A DNA stretch of 64,000 nt from Bordetella hinzii LMG 13501 (GTDB lineage Bacteria > Pseudomonadota > Gammaproteobacteria > Burkholderiales > Burkholderiaceae_B). Where the stretch lies: assembly GCF_001548475.1 (NCBI RefSeq), contig NZ_LRUJ01000011.1, positions 1-64,000 on the forward strand, in the 5' to 3' direction. A program made the position numbers and the translations under genes. Of the stretch, positions 29,011 to 37,873 are shown in pieces. Position 1 is the first letter of the stretch. Each line of letters starts with the position of its first letter. The notes below the pieces were generated by a model. That model saw only the letters and a program-made list of their open reading frames with translations, was not told the origin of the DNA and made no database searches.

Positions 29011-29721
29011 TCAGACGCCCAACAATTCGTTGAGCGTGTCCTGTTTCTCAGGCAGTTCGGCCGCGCCGAAGTGTTCGACGATCTGGCCGTGTTCCATGAC
29101 GTAGAAACGATCGGCCAGCGGGGCGGCAAAGCGGAAATTCTGTTCGACCATGACAATGGTGTAGCCGCGCGCCTTGAGGGCGGTGATCATGCGCGCGAGC
29201 GCCTGCACGATGACCGGGGCCAGGCCCTCGGAGATTTCATCGAGCAGCAGCAGGTTGGCGCCGGTGCGCAGGATGCGGGCCACGGCCAGCATCTGCTGCT
29301 CCCCGCCCGACAGGCGCGTGCCGGGAGAGTGACGGCGCTCATGCAGGTTGGGGAACATTTCGTAGATCTCGGCCAGCGACATGCCACCGCCCAGCGCGCC
29401 CACCGGCGGAGGCAGGAGCAGGTTTTCTTCGCACGACAGGCTGGCGAAGATGCCCCGCTCTTCGGGGCAATAGCCCACGCCCAGATGCGCGATCCGGTAG
29501 GTGGGCAGGTCGATGGCCTCGGTGCCATGGATGCGCACCGAGCCGCTGCGCGATCCGGTCAGCCCCAGGATGGCCCGCAGCGTGGTCGTGCGGCCGGCGC
29601 CATTGCGCCCCAGCAGCGTGACGACCTCGCCCTGCGAGACGCTCAGGTTGACGCCGTGCAGGATGTGCGATTCGCCATACCAGGCCTGCAGATTGTTGAT
29701 TTCCAGCGCGGGCGAGCTCAT
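29011..29721 (-). CDS. livF: Branched-chain-type ABC ATPase LivF (system 2)
   Basis: This 236-residue ATPase has LEINNLQAWYGESHILHGVNL, Walker A written GRNGAGRTT with Arg in place of the usual Lys-Ser/Thr pair's lysine, GYCPEERGIFASLSCEENL, signature LSGGEQQMLAVARIL, Walker B LLLLDEISEGLAP and VEQNF. The Lys-to-Arg change in Walker A (GRNGAGRTTTLR) recurs in this LivF group and may weaken but not abolish ATP use. The start overlaps livG by four bases. Confidence 0.93.
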   Translation of the reverse strand: MSSPALEINNLQAWYGESHILHGVNLSVSQGEVVTLLGRNGAGRTTTLRAILGLTGSRSGSVRIHGTEAIDLPTYRIAHLGVGYCPEERGIFASLSCEENLLLPPPVGALGGGMSLAEIYEMFPNLHERRHSPGTRLSGGEQQMLAVARILRTGANLLLLDEISEGLAPVIVQALARMITALKARGYTIVMVEQNFRFAAPLADRFYVMEHGQIVEHFGAAELPEKQDTLNELLGV

Positions 29722-30491
29722 GCATGGGCTCCTTGCAGTTCGCCTTCCGTCGTGCCCATGTAGGCCTGCATGACGGCCGGATGCCGCGATACCTCCGCAT
29801 AGGGGCCTTCGGCCAGGACGGCTCCGCGGGCCAGCACGGTGATGGTGTCGGCGATGGACGACACCACGTTCATGTTGTGCTCCACCATGAGAATGGTGCG
29901 GCCCGCGCTCACGCGCTTGATGAGCTGGGTGACGCGGTCCACATCCTCGTGGCCCATGCCCTGCGTGGGTTCGTCCAGCAGCATGAGTTCCGGCTCCATG
30001 GCCAGCGTGGTGGCGATCTCCAGCGCGCGCTTGCGGCCGTAGGGAAGATTGACCGTGACCTCATCGGCGAAGCCGCCGAGGTCGACCTCTTCGAGCAGCG
30101 CGCGCGCCGGTTCATTGAGGTAGTGCAGACCGCGTTCGCTGCGCCAGAAGTGATAAGACAGCCCGGTCTTGCGCTGCAGGCCCAGGCGCACGTTTTCGAG
30201 CACCGTGAGATGCGGGAATACGGCCGAGATCTGAAACGAGCGTATCACGCCGCGCCGCGCGATCTGGGCCGGCCGTTCGCGCGTGATGTCCTGCCCATTG
30301 AAACGGATGCTGCCGGAGGTCGGCGACAGGAATTTCGTCAGCAGATTGAAGCAGGTCGTCTTGCCGGCGCCGTTGGGGCCGATGAGAGCATGGATCTGTC
30401 CACGCTTGACGCGCAGGTTGACGTTGTTGACCGCGACAAAGCCGCGGAACTCCTTGGTCAACCCTTTTGTCTCCAGGATCGTATCGTCCAT
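29718..30491 (-). CDS. livG: Branched-chain-type ABC ATPase LivG (system 2)
   Basis: From the ATG at 30491 (MDDTILETKGLTKEFRGFVAV) the protein has 257 residues, normal for LivG. It carries Walker A GPNGAGKTT, the RRGVIRSFQISAVFPHLTVLENV Q-loop region, NLPYGRKRALEIATTLA in the signature position (degenerate, as is usual in LivG), Walker B LMLLDEPTQGMGHED, and VEHNMNVV. The open frame extends 23 codons upstream to 30560 without similarity. It heads the reverse importer operon livG-livF-binding protein-livH-livM. Confidence 0.94.
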   Translation of the reverse strand: MDDTILETKGLTKEFRGFVAVNNVNLRVKRGQIHALIGPNGAGKTTCFNLLTKFLSPTSGSIRFNGQDITRERPAQIARRGVIRSFQISAVFPHLTVLENVRLGLQRKTGLSYHFWRSERGLHYLNEPARALLEEVDLGGFADEVTVNLPYGRKRALEIATTLAMEPELMLLDEPTQGMGHEDVDRVTQLIKRVSAGRTILMVEHNMNVVSSIADTITVLARGAVLAEGPYAEVSRHPAVMQAYMGTTEGELQGAHA

Positions 30492-30702
30492 TACGCTGTA
30501 CCCGCGTGGCTTTTCTAGAAGTTGCGGCGAGTATGCGATACCTGATCCCTCAAATTCCATGAGGGTTTTTCATAGGTTTTGCGCTGCGCAATGCGCGATT
30601 GTCAGCCAGGCGACATTGGCCCTTGGCGCGAGGGGCAATGGAAGTTACATGCTGTCATCGCAACGCAGCAATCGGAACGATTTCCGTTGCCGGGCGGCAG
30701 GA

Positions 30703-31338
30703 TCAGGCAGGCGTCTTGGACTTGAATTCGCACAGATCCGAGATGCCGCATTGCGGGCACTTGGGTTTGCGCGCCACGCAGATATAGCGGCCGTGCAGGA
30801 TCAGCCAGTGGTGGGCGTCCTGCTTGAACTCCGCCGGAACGACTTTCTCCAGCTTCAGTTCAACGTCCAGCACATTCTTGCCCGGCGCCAGCCCGGTGCG
30901 GTTCGAGACACGGAAAATATGCGTGTCCACCGCCATCGTAGGCATGCCGAAAGCGGTGTTGAGGACCACATTGGCCGTCTTGCGGCCCACGCCAGGCAGC
31001 GCTTGCAGCGCCTCGCGGCTTTGCGGCACCTGGCCGCCATATTGCTCCAGGATGATGCGGCTGGTGGCGATGGCGTTCTTGGCCTTGGTGCGAAACAGAC
31101 CTATGGTCTTGATGAACGCCGTCAGGCCGGCTTCGCCCAACTCCACCATGCCCTGCGGCGTGCCGTGCCGGGGAAAGAACTTGCGCGTGGCGATGTTGAC
31201 GGACTTGTCCGTGGCCTGGGCGGACAGCAAGACCGCGATCAGTAACTGGAACGGCGTTTCGTATTCCAGTTCGGTGGTCGGCTTCGGGTTGGCGGCTCGC
31301 AGGCGCTCGAAGATTTCGCGTCGTTTGGCGGCGTTCAT
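30703..31338 (-). CDS. nth: Endonuclease III
   Basis: This is a base excision repair glycosylase/AP lyase for oxidised pyrimidines. Its 211 residues match E. coli Nth almost position for position: helix-hairpin-helix LPGVGRKTAN with catalytic Lys120, Asp138 in AVDTHIFRVSNRTGLAPG, and the C-terminal [4Fe-4S] cysteines in CVARKPKCPQCGISDLC. It lies 30 bases downstream of the RsxB gene on the same strand, echoing the rsx-nth linkage of gammaproteobacteria. Confidence 0.97.
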   Translation of the reverse strand: MNAAKRREIFERLRAANPKPTTELEYETPFQLLIAVLLSAQATDKSVNIATRKFFPRHGTPQGMVELGEAGLTAFIKTIGLFRTKAKNAIATSRIILEQYGGQVPQSREALQALPGVGRKTANVVLNTAFGMPTMAVDTHIFRVSNRTGLAPGKNVLDVELKLEKVVPAEFKQDAHHWLILHGRYICVARKPKCPQCGISDLCEFKSKTPA

Positions 31339-31368
31339 GGTGGGTTCGACGGGCCGGCGGGCCCTGCA

Positions 31369-31998
31369 TTAAGGACGTTGGCCGCGGCGCGCGCGGGCGC
31401 GCGCCAGCGCGGCCTCGATGGCGGAGCGCTTCTGGGCTTCAGCCTGGGCCGAGGGCTGGGGCTCGGCCGGCGCTTGGACCGGGGCCTGGGCCATGAGGCG
31501 GGCATTGTCGGCGGTTTCGCGCGCCAGCCGGGCCGCGCGGTCGGCATGGCGCTGGCGCGCGGCCTGGGCGTCCTGTTCGGTCCAGGCGCGGCCGGCGGGC
31601 ACCATCTCGATGCAATCGACCGGGCAGGGCGCCACGCACAGGTCGCAGCCGCTGCACAGCGCCGGCAGCACGGTGTGCATGCGCTTGTTGGCGCCCACGA
31701 TGGCGTCCACCGGACAGGCGCGTATGCAAAGCGTACAGCCTATGCAGTGCGTCTCGTCGATGCGCGCCACCTGCAGCGGGCCGGGCTCGCCGCGCGTGAG
31801 GTCCAGCGGCAATTCAGCCGTGGCCAGCAGGGCGGCGAGCGTCTTGACGCCCTCCTGGCCGCCGGGCGGGCAGCGGTTGATCGGCGCGGCCTGCTCGGCC
31901 ATGGCCTGGGCGTAGGGTCGGCAGCCGTCGTAGCCGCATTTCGTGCATTGCGTCTGCGGTAGTACGGCGTCGATGCGGTCGGTGAGTGAGAGCGGCAT
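31369..31998 (-). CDS. rsxB: RsxB/RnfB-like iron-sulfur protein without membrane anchor
   Basis: The 209-residue protein starts directly in the RnfB four-cysteine cluster motif ([20 protein letters not shown]...NRCPPGG; Cys18, 21, 26, 43). Two 4Fe-4S ferredoxin motifs follow, [12 protein letters not shown] and [12 protein letters not shown] (about residues 85-126), then an Ala/Gln/Arg-rich C-terminal tail. RnfB normally has an N-terminal membrane helix and works in a six-subunit complex. Here the helix is missing and no other rsx gene is in the window. Electron transfer is certain in type, but the partner is unknown. Confidence 0.88.
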   Translation of the reverse strand: MPLSLTDRIDAVLPQTQCTKCGYDGCRPYAQAMAEQAAPINRCPPGGQEGVKTLAALLATAELPLDLTRGEPGPLQVARIDETHCIGCTLCIRACPVDAIVGANKRMHTVLPALCSGCDLCVAPCPVDCIEMVPAGRAWTEQDAQAARQRHADRAARLARETADNARLMAQAPVQAPAEPQPSAQAEAQKRSAIEAALARARARRGQRP

Positions 31999-32008
31999 AC
32001 AAAGAGAA

Positions 32009-32027
32009 ACGGGCCCTGCGGGCCCGT
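32009..32027 (-). terminator. Intrinsic terminator after phaZ
   Basis: A perfect 8-bp stem, ACGGGCCC (32009-32016) and GGGCCCGT (32020-32027) with loop TGC, is followed on the reverse strand by TTTCTCTTTG. It lies between the phaZ stop and the rsxB start, so it separates the two units. Confidence 0.75.
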
Positions 32028-32049
32028 TGGCAGCGCGTTGCGGGACCCG

Positions 32050-33276
32050 TCAGGACTGGCGGATGAATTCGGCGATTTTAGGGCAGACCAGTTCGCGCCA
32101 GCGCCGGCCCGAGAAGATGCCGTAGTGCCCCGCGCCTTGGACCGTGTAATGCGCCTTGCGCGCCGCGGGAATGCCGCTGCAGAGCTTGATGGCCGCGCGG
32201 GTCTGGCCTTGGCCGGAGATGTCGTCCAGTTCGCCTTCCACGGTAAGCAGGGTGGTTTTCTTGATGGCCTGCGGGCGCACCCGCTCGCCGTCGATCTGCC
32301 AGCTGCCTTCGGGCAGCTGGAACTCCTGGAAGACCGTGCGTATGGTGTCGAGATAAAACTCCGCGGGCATGTCGAGCACCGCGTTGTACTCATCATAGAA
32401 GCGGCGGTGCGCGGCGGCGTCGCTGTCATCGCCGCGCAGCAGATGCAGGTAGAAATCGTAGTGCGATTTCAGGTGGCGGTCCGGGTTCATGGCCATGAAG
32501 CCCGCATGCTGCAGGAAACCGGGGTAGACCTTGCGGCCGGCGCCGGGGTAGTTCAGCGGCACGGCATGGATCAGCTGGGTTTCAAACCAGGAATAGGGCT
32601 TGGTGGTGGCCAGGTTGTTGACCTGGGTGGGCGATTCGCGCGGATCGATGGGCCCGCCCATCATGACCATGCTGCGCGGTTGTACCGGTTCATCGGCGGC
32701 GGCCATCAGCGAGATCGCCGCCAGCACCGGCACCGTGGGCTGGCAGACCGAGATGACGTGCAGGTCGGGGCCCAAATGGCGGATGAACTCCTGGATATAC
32801 CGCACGTAGTCGTCCAGGTGGAAGGGGCCGGCCGAGGTCGGGACCATGCGGGCATCCACCCAGTCCGTCACGTAGACGTCGTGCGCCGGCAGCAGGGCCC
32901 GCACGGTGTCGCGCAGCAGCGTGGCGTGATGGCCTGACAGCGGGGCGACCACGAGCACGCGGGGGTCCTTGCGGGCGGCCGTGCGGCGCAGGTCGCGCTG
33001 GAAATGCACCAGGCGGCAGAAAGGCTTGTCCAGCGCCACCGCTTCCACCACTTTGACCGCGCGCCCGTCGATGGCCGTGCTTTCCAGGCCCCAGGCGGGT
33101 TTCTGGTACTCCTTGCCGATGCGGTGCAGCAGTTCGCAGCTGGCGGCCAATTGGCGCGACAGCGGCGTGTAGGCCAGGGGGCTGTAGGGGCTGGAGAAGA
33201 GTTGCGAGCTCGCGTCCGTGAAAGCGGCCAGGGGCCGCAGGAAGGCCCGCTGCATTTCGTGCAATTCGTACAGCAT
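32050..33276 (-). CDS. phaZ: Intracellular polyhydroxyalkanoate depolymerase
   Basis: The 408-residue enzyme hydrolyses stored PHB/PHA granules. It starts MLYELHEMQRAFLRPLAAFTD, typical of PhaZa1-like enzymes. It has the cysteine nucleophile in the lipase-box-like VISVCQPTVPVLAA (Cys178), a histidine in VQGAGHYGIFSGRRWREL near the C-terminus, and an acidic residue in the TVEGELDDISG loop. No signal peptide is present, so it acts in the cytoplasm. PHA synthase genes are not in the window. A terminator follows the gene. Confidence 0.93.
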   Translation of the reverse strand: MLYELHEMQRAFLRPLAAFTDASSQLFSSPYSPLAYTPLSRQLAASCELLHRIGKEYQKPAWGLESTAIDGRAVKVVEAVALDKPFCRLVHFQRDLRRTAARKDPRVLVVAPLSGHHATLLRDTVRALLPAHDVYVTDWVDARMVPTSAGPFHLDDYVRYIQEFIRHLGPDLHVISVCQPTVPVLAAISLMAAADEPVQPRSMVMMGGPIDPRESPTQVNNLATTKPYSWFETQLIHAVPLNYPGAGRKVYPGFLQHAGFMAMNPDRHLKSHYDFYLHLLRGDDSDAAAHRRFYDEYNAVLDMPAEFYLDTIRTVFQEFQLPEGSWQIDGERVRPQAIKKTTLLTVEGELDDISGQGQTRAAIKLCSGIPAARKAHYTVQGAGHYGIFSGRRWRELVCPKIAEFIRQS

Positions 33277-33412
33277 CTGGCAGGAATCCTAGAGAACCGG
33301 TGACTTATTATTGCCGTCGACTATAACGGTATTTCGCGAATGTCTGATTTGAAGGCGGGCGGCAGCGGGGTTTGTTGTGAAAAAGCACCGGCTGCCAGCG
33401 TTCTGGCCCCGA

Positions 33413-34210
33413 TTACCAGTAGTTTTCGACCGCCAGATTGCCCGGAATCCCCCGCCGCCCCGGGGCAAAACCGCGTTCGGCGAGCAATTTGCGCGCATCG
33501 GCCAGCAGGCCGGGATTGCCGCAAAGCATGATCTTCACGCGGGACGGATCCAGCGGCTCGTCGAGCAGGGCTTCCAGCCGGCCGTCGGCCAATAGCGTGG
33601 TGAGCCGCTCCTGGGGCACCCCGGGCAGCGCCTGGCGCGTGGCCACGGGCAGATAGCGCAGCTTGTCCGGCCGCTGCGCGAAATACGGTGCCAGGTCGGG
33701 CCGCCGGTGCAGGTTCTCGATTTCTTCGCGGTAGGCGAGCTCATCGGCCTGGCGCACCCCATGCACGAGCGCGATGCGCTCGAAACGCTGCCAGGTGGCC
33801 GGGTCGCGCAGCATGGACAGATAGGCCGACAAGCCCGTGCCCGAGGCCAGCAGCCAGAGCGAGCCGCCGGGCTCGAAGCGGTCCAGGGTCAGGAAGCCGA
33901 AGGGCTTTTTCTCGACATAGAGCGCGTCGCCCGGACGCAGCGCGGCCATGCGCGGACTGAACTCGCCCTCGGGAACCACGATGGAATAGAACTCCAGCGC
34001 ATCTTCGCCCGGAGCGCTGACCATGGAGTAGGCGCGCCAGAGCGTGGGCTCGGCATCCGGCGTGGCCTGGGCCGGCAGGCCGAGGCGGGCAAACTGTCCC
34101 GGCAGGAATTCAAACTGCGGGTCCCGTGTCAGCCGCAGCGAAAGCAGCTTTCCGGGGACCCAGATGCGGACATCGGTAACGGTCTGGCGTGTGTATTTGC
34201 TATCGGTCAT
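33413..34210 (-). CDS. fpr: Ferredoxin-NADP+ reductase
   Basis: The ATG at 34210 gives 265 residues. The FAD-binding motif is RAYSMVSAP, followed by EFYSIVVPEGEFSPRMAALRPGD. The NADP-binding region has LWLLASGTGLSAYLSMLRD, and the ending (GNLAVENYW) is close to the Fpr C-terminus, where an aromatic stacks on the flavin. Fpr passes electrons between NADPH and ferredoxin or flavodoxin in redox stress defence and Fe-S upkeep. It lies 35 bases downstream of the ferredoxin gene fdxA in the same orientation, so the two probably act as a pair. Confidence 0.94.
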   Translation of the reverse strand: MTDSKYTRQTVTDVRIWVPGKLLSLRLTRDPQFEFLPGQFARLGLPAQATPDAEPTLWRAYSMVSAPGEDALEFYSIVVPEGEFSPRMAALRPGDALYVEKKPFGFLTLDRFEPGGSLWLLASGTGLSAYLSMLRDPATWQRFERIALVHGVRQADELAYREEIENLHRRPDLAPYFAQRPDKLRYLPVATRQALPGVPQERLTTLLADGRLEALLDEPLDPSRVKIMLCGNPGLLADARKLLAERGFAPGRRGIPGNLAVENYW

Positions 34211-34245
34211 GGCAGGGCGCGGCCGCGGCGCGGTCGCGCGCGGGC

Positions 34246-34569
34246 TCAACGTTCGAGATGCTGCAGCTTGTCCTGCACGCCGTTCCATTGATCGGCATCG
34301 GGCAGGGGCTTCTTGGCGCGGCTGATGCTGGCGAATTCGCTGGAAAGCTCGGCGTTCAGGGCGATGAACTTCATCTGATCCTGCGGGACGTCTTCCTCGG
34401 CGTAGATGGCGTTGGCCGGGCACTCGGGAATGCAGACCGCGCAGTCGATGCACTCGTCCGGGTCGATCACCAGGAAGTTCGGACCTTCCCGAAAACAGTC
34501 CACCGGACAAACATCGACGCAGTCGGTGTACTTGCACTTGATACAGTTTTCGGTAACAACGTGGGTCAT
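34246..34569 (-). CDS. fdxA: Ferredoxin FdxA (7Fe-8S type)
   Basis: This is a 107-residue ferredoxin with the FdxA pattern: [21 protein letters not shown] (3Fe-4S/4Fe-4S ligands) then [24 protein letters not shown], plus the long C-terminal extension typical of Azotobacter FdI-like proteins. It carries low-potential electrons, and the adjacent Fpr is the expected reductase. It diverges from pncB. Confidence 0.96.
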   Translation of the reverse strand: MTHVVTENCIKCKYTDCVDVCPVDCFREGPNFLVIDPDECIDCAVCIPECPANAIYAEEDVPQDQMKFIALNAELSSEFASISRAKKPLPDADQWNGVQDKLQHLER

Positions 34570-34727
34570 TCTGGATAACTCCGGATCGGGCGGGGCTGGT
34601 GCTTTGTATTGCTCGATTTTACCCGAGCGGGGCCGCGGGGCACGATAACCCGGGAAGCGGGCAGGGTGTCCGGGGCGGCGGAAACGCCCGATATGCTATG
34701 GTTGCCGCAAATAGGCCCCCAAGCATC

Positions 34728-35903
34728 ATGATTATCACTTCGCTGCTCGACACCGACCTGTATAAGTTTTCCATGATGCAGGTGGTGTTGCACCATTTTC
34801 CGGCCGCCCAGGTCGAATACCGCTACAAATGCCGGAATCCGGGCGTGAATCTGCGCCCCTACCTGGACGAAATCCGCCAGGAAGTGCACCAGCTGTGCCA
34901 ATTGCGTTTCACCGATGAAGAGCTGGATTATCTTCGCGGCCTGCGCTTCATCAAGAGCGATTTTGTCGATTTCCTGGGCTTGTTCCATCTGCCGGAGCGC
35001 TGTATTGCCATCGGCGAGGGCAAGGAGCCGGGTGAGATCTCCATCACCGTGAAAGGCCCCTGGCTGCATACCATCTTGTTCGAGATCCCGGTGCTGGCTA
35101 TCGTCAACGAGGTCTATTTCCGCAATATGCAGCCCGACCCCGACTGGGAGGAGGGCCGCAAGCGCCTGCAGTCCAAGATGCACCTCGTGCTGGACGACCC
35201 GGCGCTGGCCGATTTCCGCGTGGCCGAGTACGGCACGCGGCGCCGCTTCTCCAAGCGCTGGCACGAAGAAGTGGTCACCACCATGAAGGCCCAGATGGGG
35301 CCGCATTTTGCCGGCACCAGCAATGTGCTGTTCGCCATGCAGCACAACGTGCTGCCGTTGGGCACCATGGGGCACGAATACCTGCAGGCCTGCCAGGCCC
35401 TAGGCCCGCGGCTGCGCGACTCGCAGGTCTTCGCGCTCGAGGTCTGGGCCAAGGAGTACCGTGGCGACCTCGGCATCGCGCTGTCGGACGTCTATGGCAT
35501 GGATGCTTTCCTGCGCGACTTCGACATGTATTTCTGCAAGCTTTTCGACGGCGCGCGCCACGATTCCGGCGACCCCTTCGTCTGGGGCGAGCGCTTGCTC
35601 GAGCATTACCGCAAGAATCGCGTCGATCCGCGCACCAAGACCCTGGTATTCTCCGATTCGCTGACCTTCCCGCGCGCTATCGAGCTCGCCCGCCAGTTCG
35701 CGGGCCGCTGCAAGGTATCGTTCGGGATCGGCACCAATCTCACCAATGACCTGGGGCACCAGCCCTTGCAGATCGTGATGAAGATGGTCCGCTGCAATGG
35801 TCAGCCGGTTGCCAAGGTCTCGGATGCGCCCGAGAAGACCATGAGCGATGATCCGGCCTATCTGGCCTATCTGCGACAGGTCTTCCAGCTGCCGCCGGCC
35901 TGA
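34728..35903 (+). CDS. pncB: Nicotinate phosphoribosyltransferase
   Basis: PncB makes nicotinate mononucleotide in the NAD salvage pathway. The ATG at 34728 ([24 protein letters not shown]) matches the family start and gives 391 residues. In-frame sequence upstream to 34599 overlaps the divergent promoter region and is rejected. Core motifs include [44 protein letters not shown] and the phosphoribosyl-binding end [10 protein letters not shown]. The histidine in MGHEY region is the autophosphorylation site in characterised enzymes. Confidence 0.95.
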   Translation: MIITSLLDTDLYKFSMMQVVLHHFPAAQVEYRYKCRNPGVNLRPYLDEIRQEVHQLCQLRFTDEELDYLRGLRFIKSDFVDFLGLFHLPERCIAIGEGKEPGEISITVKGPWLHTILFEIPVLAIVNEVYFRNMQPDPDWEEGRKRLQSKMHLVLDDPALADFRVAEYGTRRRFSKRWHEEVVTTMKAQMGPHFAGTSNVLFAMQHNVLPLGTMGHEYLQACQALGPRLRDSQVFALEVWAKEYRGDLGIALSDVYGMDAFLRDFDMYFCKLFDGARHDSGDPFVWGERLLEHYRKNRVDPRTKTLVFSDSLTFPRAIELARQFAGRCKVSFGIGTNLTNDLGHQPLQIVMKMVRCNGQPVAKVSDAPEKTMSDDPAYLAYLRQVFQLPPA

Positions 35904-35939
35904 CATCTTTTTCCATCTCCATCCTCTAAGGGGAAGTTT

Positions 35940-36293
35940 ATGAGCAGCATCAAGCGCTTCAACGTTGAAAAGCGCCTGTCCGACATGGCCGTCTACAACG
36001 GCGTGGCCTATCTGGCCGGCCAGGTGCCCGACGACGCCTCTCTGGACATCACCGGCCAGACCGAGCAGGTCCTGGCGACCATCGACCGCCTGTTGGCCGA
36101 AGCCGGCACCGACAAGACCAAGATCCTGATGGCCCAGATCTTCGTGGCCAACATGAAGGAATTCGACGGCATGAACAAGGCCTGGGACGCTTGGGTGCCG
36201 GCCGGCAACTCGCCCCCGCGCGCCACCGTCGAGGCCCGCCTGGCCAATCCCGACTACAAGGTCGAGATCGTCGTGACCGCCGCCATCGCCTGA
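35940..36293 (+). CDS. RidA (YjgF/YER057c/UK114) family protein
   Basis: This 117-residue protein of the RidA superfamily has VAYLAGQVPDDASLDITGQTEQVLATIDRLLAEAG, and the conserved arginine region is NSPPRATVEARLANPDYKVEI. Canonical RidA hydrolyses reactive enamine/imine intermediates from PLP enzymes; this sequence is closer to the YoaB-like branch, where the activity is less sure. An AAGGGGAAG ribosome binding site precedes the ATG. It is 36 bases after pncB and probably co-transcribed. Confidence 0.87.
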   Translation: MSSIKRFNVEKRLSDMAVYNGVAYLAGQVPDDASLDITGQTEQVLATIDRLLAEAGTDKTKILMAQIFVANMKEFDGMNKAWDAWVPAGNSPPRATVEARLANPDYKVEIVVTAAIA

Positions 36294-36303
36294 TGTGCGC
36301 AGC

Positions 36304-36332
36304 CCGCCTGGTGCCGTCCTGGCATCAGGCGG
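36304..36332. terminator. Hairpin terminator at the convergent RidA/flavin reductase junction
   Basis: A 12-bp stem, CCGCCTGGTGCC (36304-36315) and GGCATCAGGCGG (36321-36332) with one G-T pair and a GTCCT loop, overlaps the 3' end of the reverse gene. It has no U-tract. It could serve both strands. Confidence 0.5.
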
Positions 36333-36840
36333 TGGCCCCCAGCAAGAGGGTGGCCGCAAGCAATCCCCCCAATTCTTCGGCGCGTGCCCTGGCGTCCTGG
36401 TCCAGATTCTTCGGAGCCAGAATGGCCTCGGGCGTCTGCGCGCCGTTGCGCGCGATGAGCGCCGGGGCGATCAGCGCCAGCCGCCAGCCGGTGCAGATGC
36501 GCTCGAGCTGGCGCACCGCGCCTTCGCCGTCGCTGCCGGCGCTCACCGCGATGCCGTAGGGCCGTCCGGCCAGGCGGTCCAGGACCGCGTAATAGCTGCG
36601 ATCGAAGAAGGCCTTCATTTCGCCGCTCAGGCTGGCCAGGTTTTCGGGCGCGCAGAAAAGAAACCCATCGGCGGCGATCAGGTCTGGTCCCTGCGCCTCA
36701 TGGGCCTGCAGGCGCCGCACGCGGAAATCATCGTCATGGCCGAGTTCCGCGGCGGTGTTCAGCGCGCCGATTTCGCTTGCTTCGGATAGCTGGCGGGCCG
36801 CGCCCGTGCGCGAGTGCCAGACGATGAGCAGTTCTTTCAT
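36325..36840 (-). CDS. NAD(P)H-dependent FMN reductase / flavodoxin-family protein
   Basis: From the ATG at 36840 the protein has 171 residues with a flavodoxin-like fold: MKELLIVWHSRTGAARQLSEA (FMN phosphate loop), ADGFLFCAPENLASLSGEMKAFFDRSYY, and RPYGIAVSAGSDGEGAVRQLERI. Members bind FMN and reduce quinones, flavins or similar acceptors. The start codon overlaps the mtfA stop (ATGA, 36837-36840), so the pair is translationally coupled. Acceptor unknown. Confidence 0.85.
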   Translation of the reverse strand: MKELLIVWHSRTGAARQLSEASEIGALNTAAELGHDDDFRVRRLQAHEAQGPDLIAADGFLFCAPENLASLSGEMKAFFDRSYYAVLDRLAGRPYGIAVSAGSDGEGAVRQLERICTGWRLALIAPALIARNGAQTPEAILAPKNLDQDARARAEELGGLLAATLLLGATA

Positions 36841-37676
36841 GACAGCCTCGCCACCGGGTCTTGCCGGTAGTAGCTGCGCAGCAGCGCATACCATTGCGGC
36901 ATGGTCTCGGCCAGGGCCCAGGGATCGGCGAAAAAATGCTCGGAACTGACCGCGAAGAACTCCGCCTCGTCGCTGGCCGCATAGGGATCCAGCGGCAGCT
37001 GCCCGTACCAGGCATCGGCCTCGGGGCTCTCGGGATCCACGTCCGCGGGGATGGCTGCCTCGATCTCGTCCAGGGCCTGGCAGAAGCGCGCCAGGCAATC
37101 CTCCAGTATCTGGCGCCATTGGCGCGGGCGCAGATCGGGATGGGCGCCCAGGTCGGGCATGCCGTCGGCGATGCCGGCCTGGAGATCCAGCTTGTGGGCG
37201 AACTCGTGGATCACCACGTTGAAGGCGCCCTCGGCATTGGCCGCGTCATCCCAGGACAGCACCACCGGACCGCCATCCCAGGCCTGCCCGGCGGCTTCTT
37301 CGAGGTATTCATGCACCACGCCGTCTTCGTCCTGCACGCTTTGCGGGATGGCGAAGCCCGAGGGATAGACGATGATCTCCTCCCATCCCTCGTAGAGCCG
37401 CGGGTCCAGCTTGAGGATGGGCAGCGCGGCTTGGGCGCAGATCGACAGGCGCATGAAGTCGGTCAGCGCCAGGCCCGCCGCGCCGTTGATCTGTTTGCTG
37501 GCCAGCAGCCAGGCCGCGCGCGCGCGCAGTTCCCCCAGCTCGGCCTCGTCCAGCGCCGCGAAAAAAGGATGTGCCGCCAGCACGTCCTGCCACAGCGGCT
37601 CGGGGATGCGTGCCTGCATCGCACTGACTTCATCGGCGCTGGCGCCGCGCCCTCCCAACCATCTCAGCATATCCAT
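36837..37676 (-). CDS. mtfA: MtfA-like zinc peptidase
   Basis: This is a cytoplasmic metallopeptidase of the MtfA (DUF980) family with the zinc site HEFAH in VVIHEFAHKLDLQ and a downstream EFFAVSSEHFF motif that supplies the third ligand. I chose the ATG at 37676, which has AAGGGA seven bases upstream, giving 279 residues. A longer frame to 37757 adds 27 codons with no homology. E. coli MtfA modulates the PtsG pathway by binding Mlc; whether that applies here is unknown since no Mlc is in the window. Confidence 0.9.
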   Translation of the reverse strand: MDMLRWLGGRGASADEVSAMQARIPEPLWQDVLAAHPFFAALDEAELGELRARAAWLLASKQINGAAGLALTDFMRLSICAQAALPILKLDPRLYEGWEEIIVYPSGFAIPQSVQDEDGVVHEYLEEAAGQAWDGGPVVLSWDDAANAEGAFNVVIHEFAHKLDLQAGIADGMPDLGAHPDLRPRQWRQILEDCLARFCQALDEIEAAIPADVDPESPEADAWYGQLPLDPYAASDEAEFFAVSSEHFFADPWALAETMPQWYALLRSYYRQDPVARLS

Positions 37677-37873
37677 ATTCCCTTCGATCCCACCTGGCAG
37701 GCGGGCTTGGCCAACGCTAGTGTAGAGTGTGCGAAATATTTCTAAAATGTCGGGCACAGACGGGCTTTCATTGCTTGTTGTAGTCCGCTCCCGTCATGGT
37801 CTTCAAGACCGGCTCCGGGGGCCCGGCTCAATAGTCGTTTCATTGTCTTTCTCGAGTCACCGCCGCGCCGATC

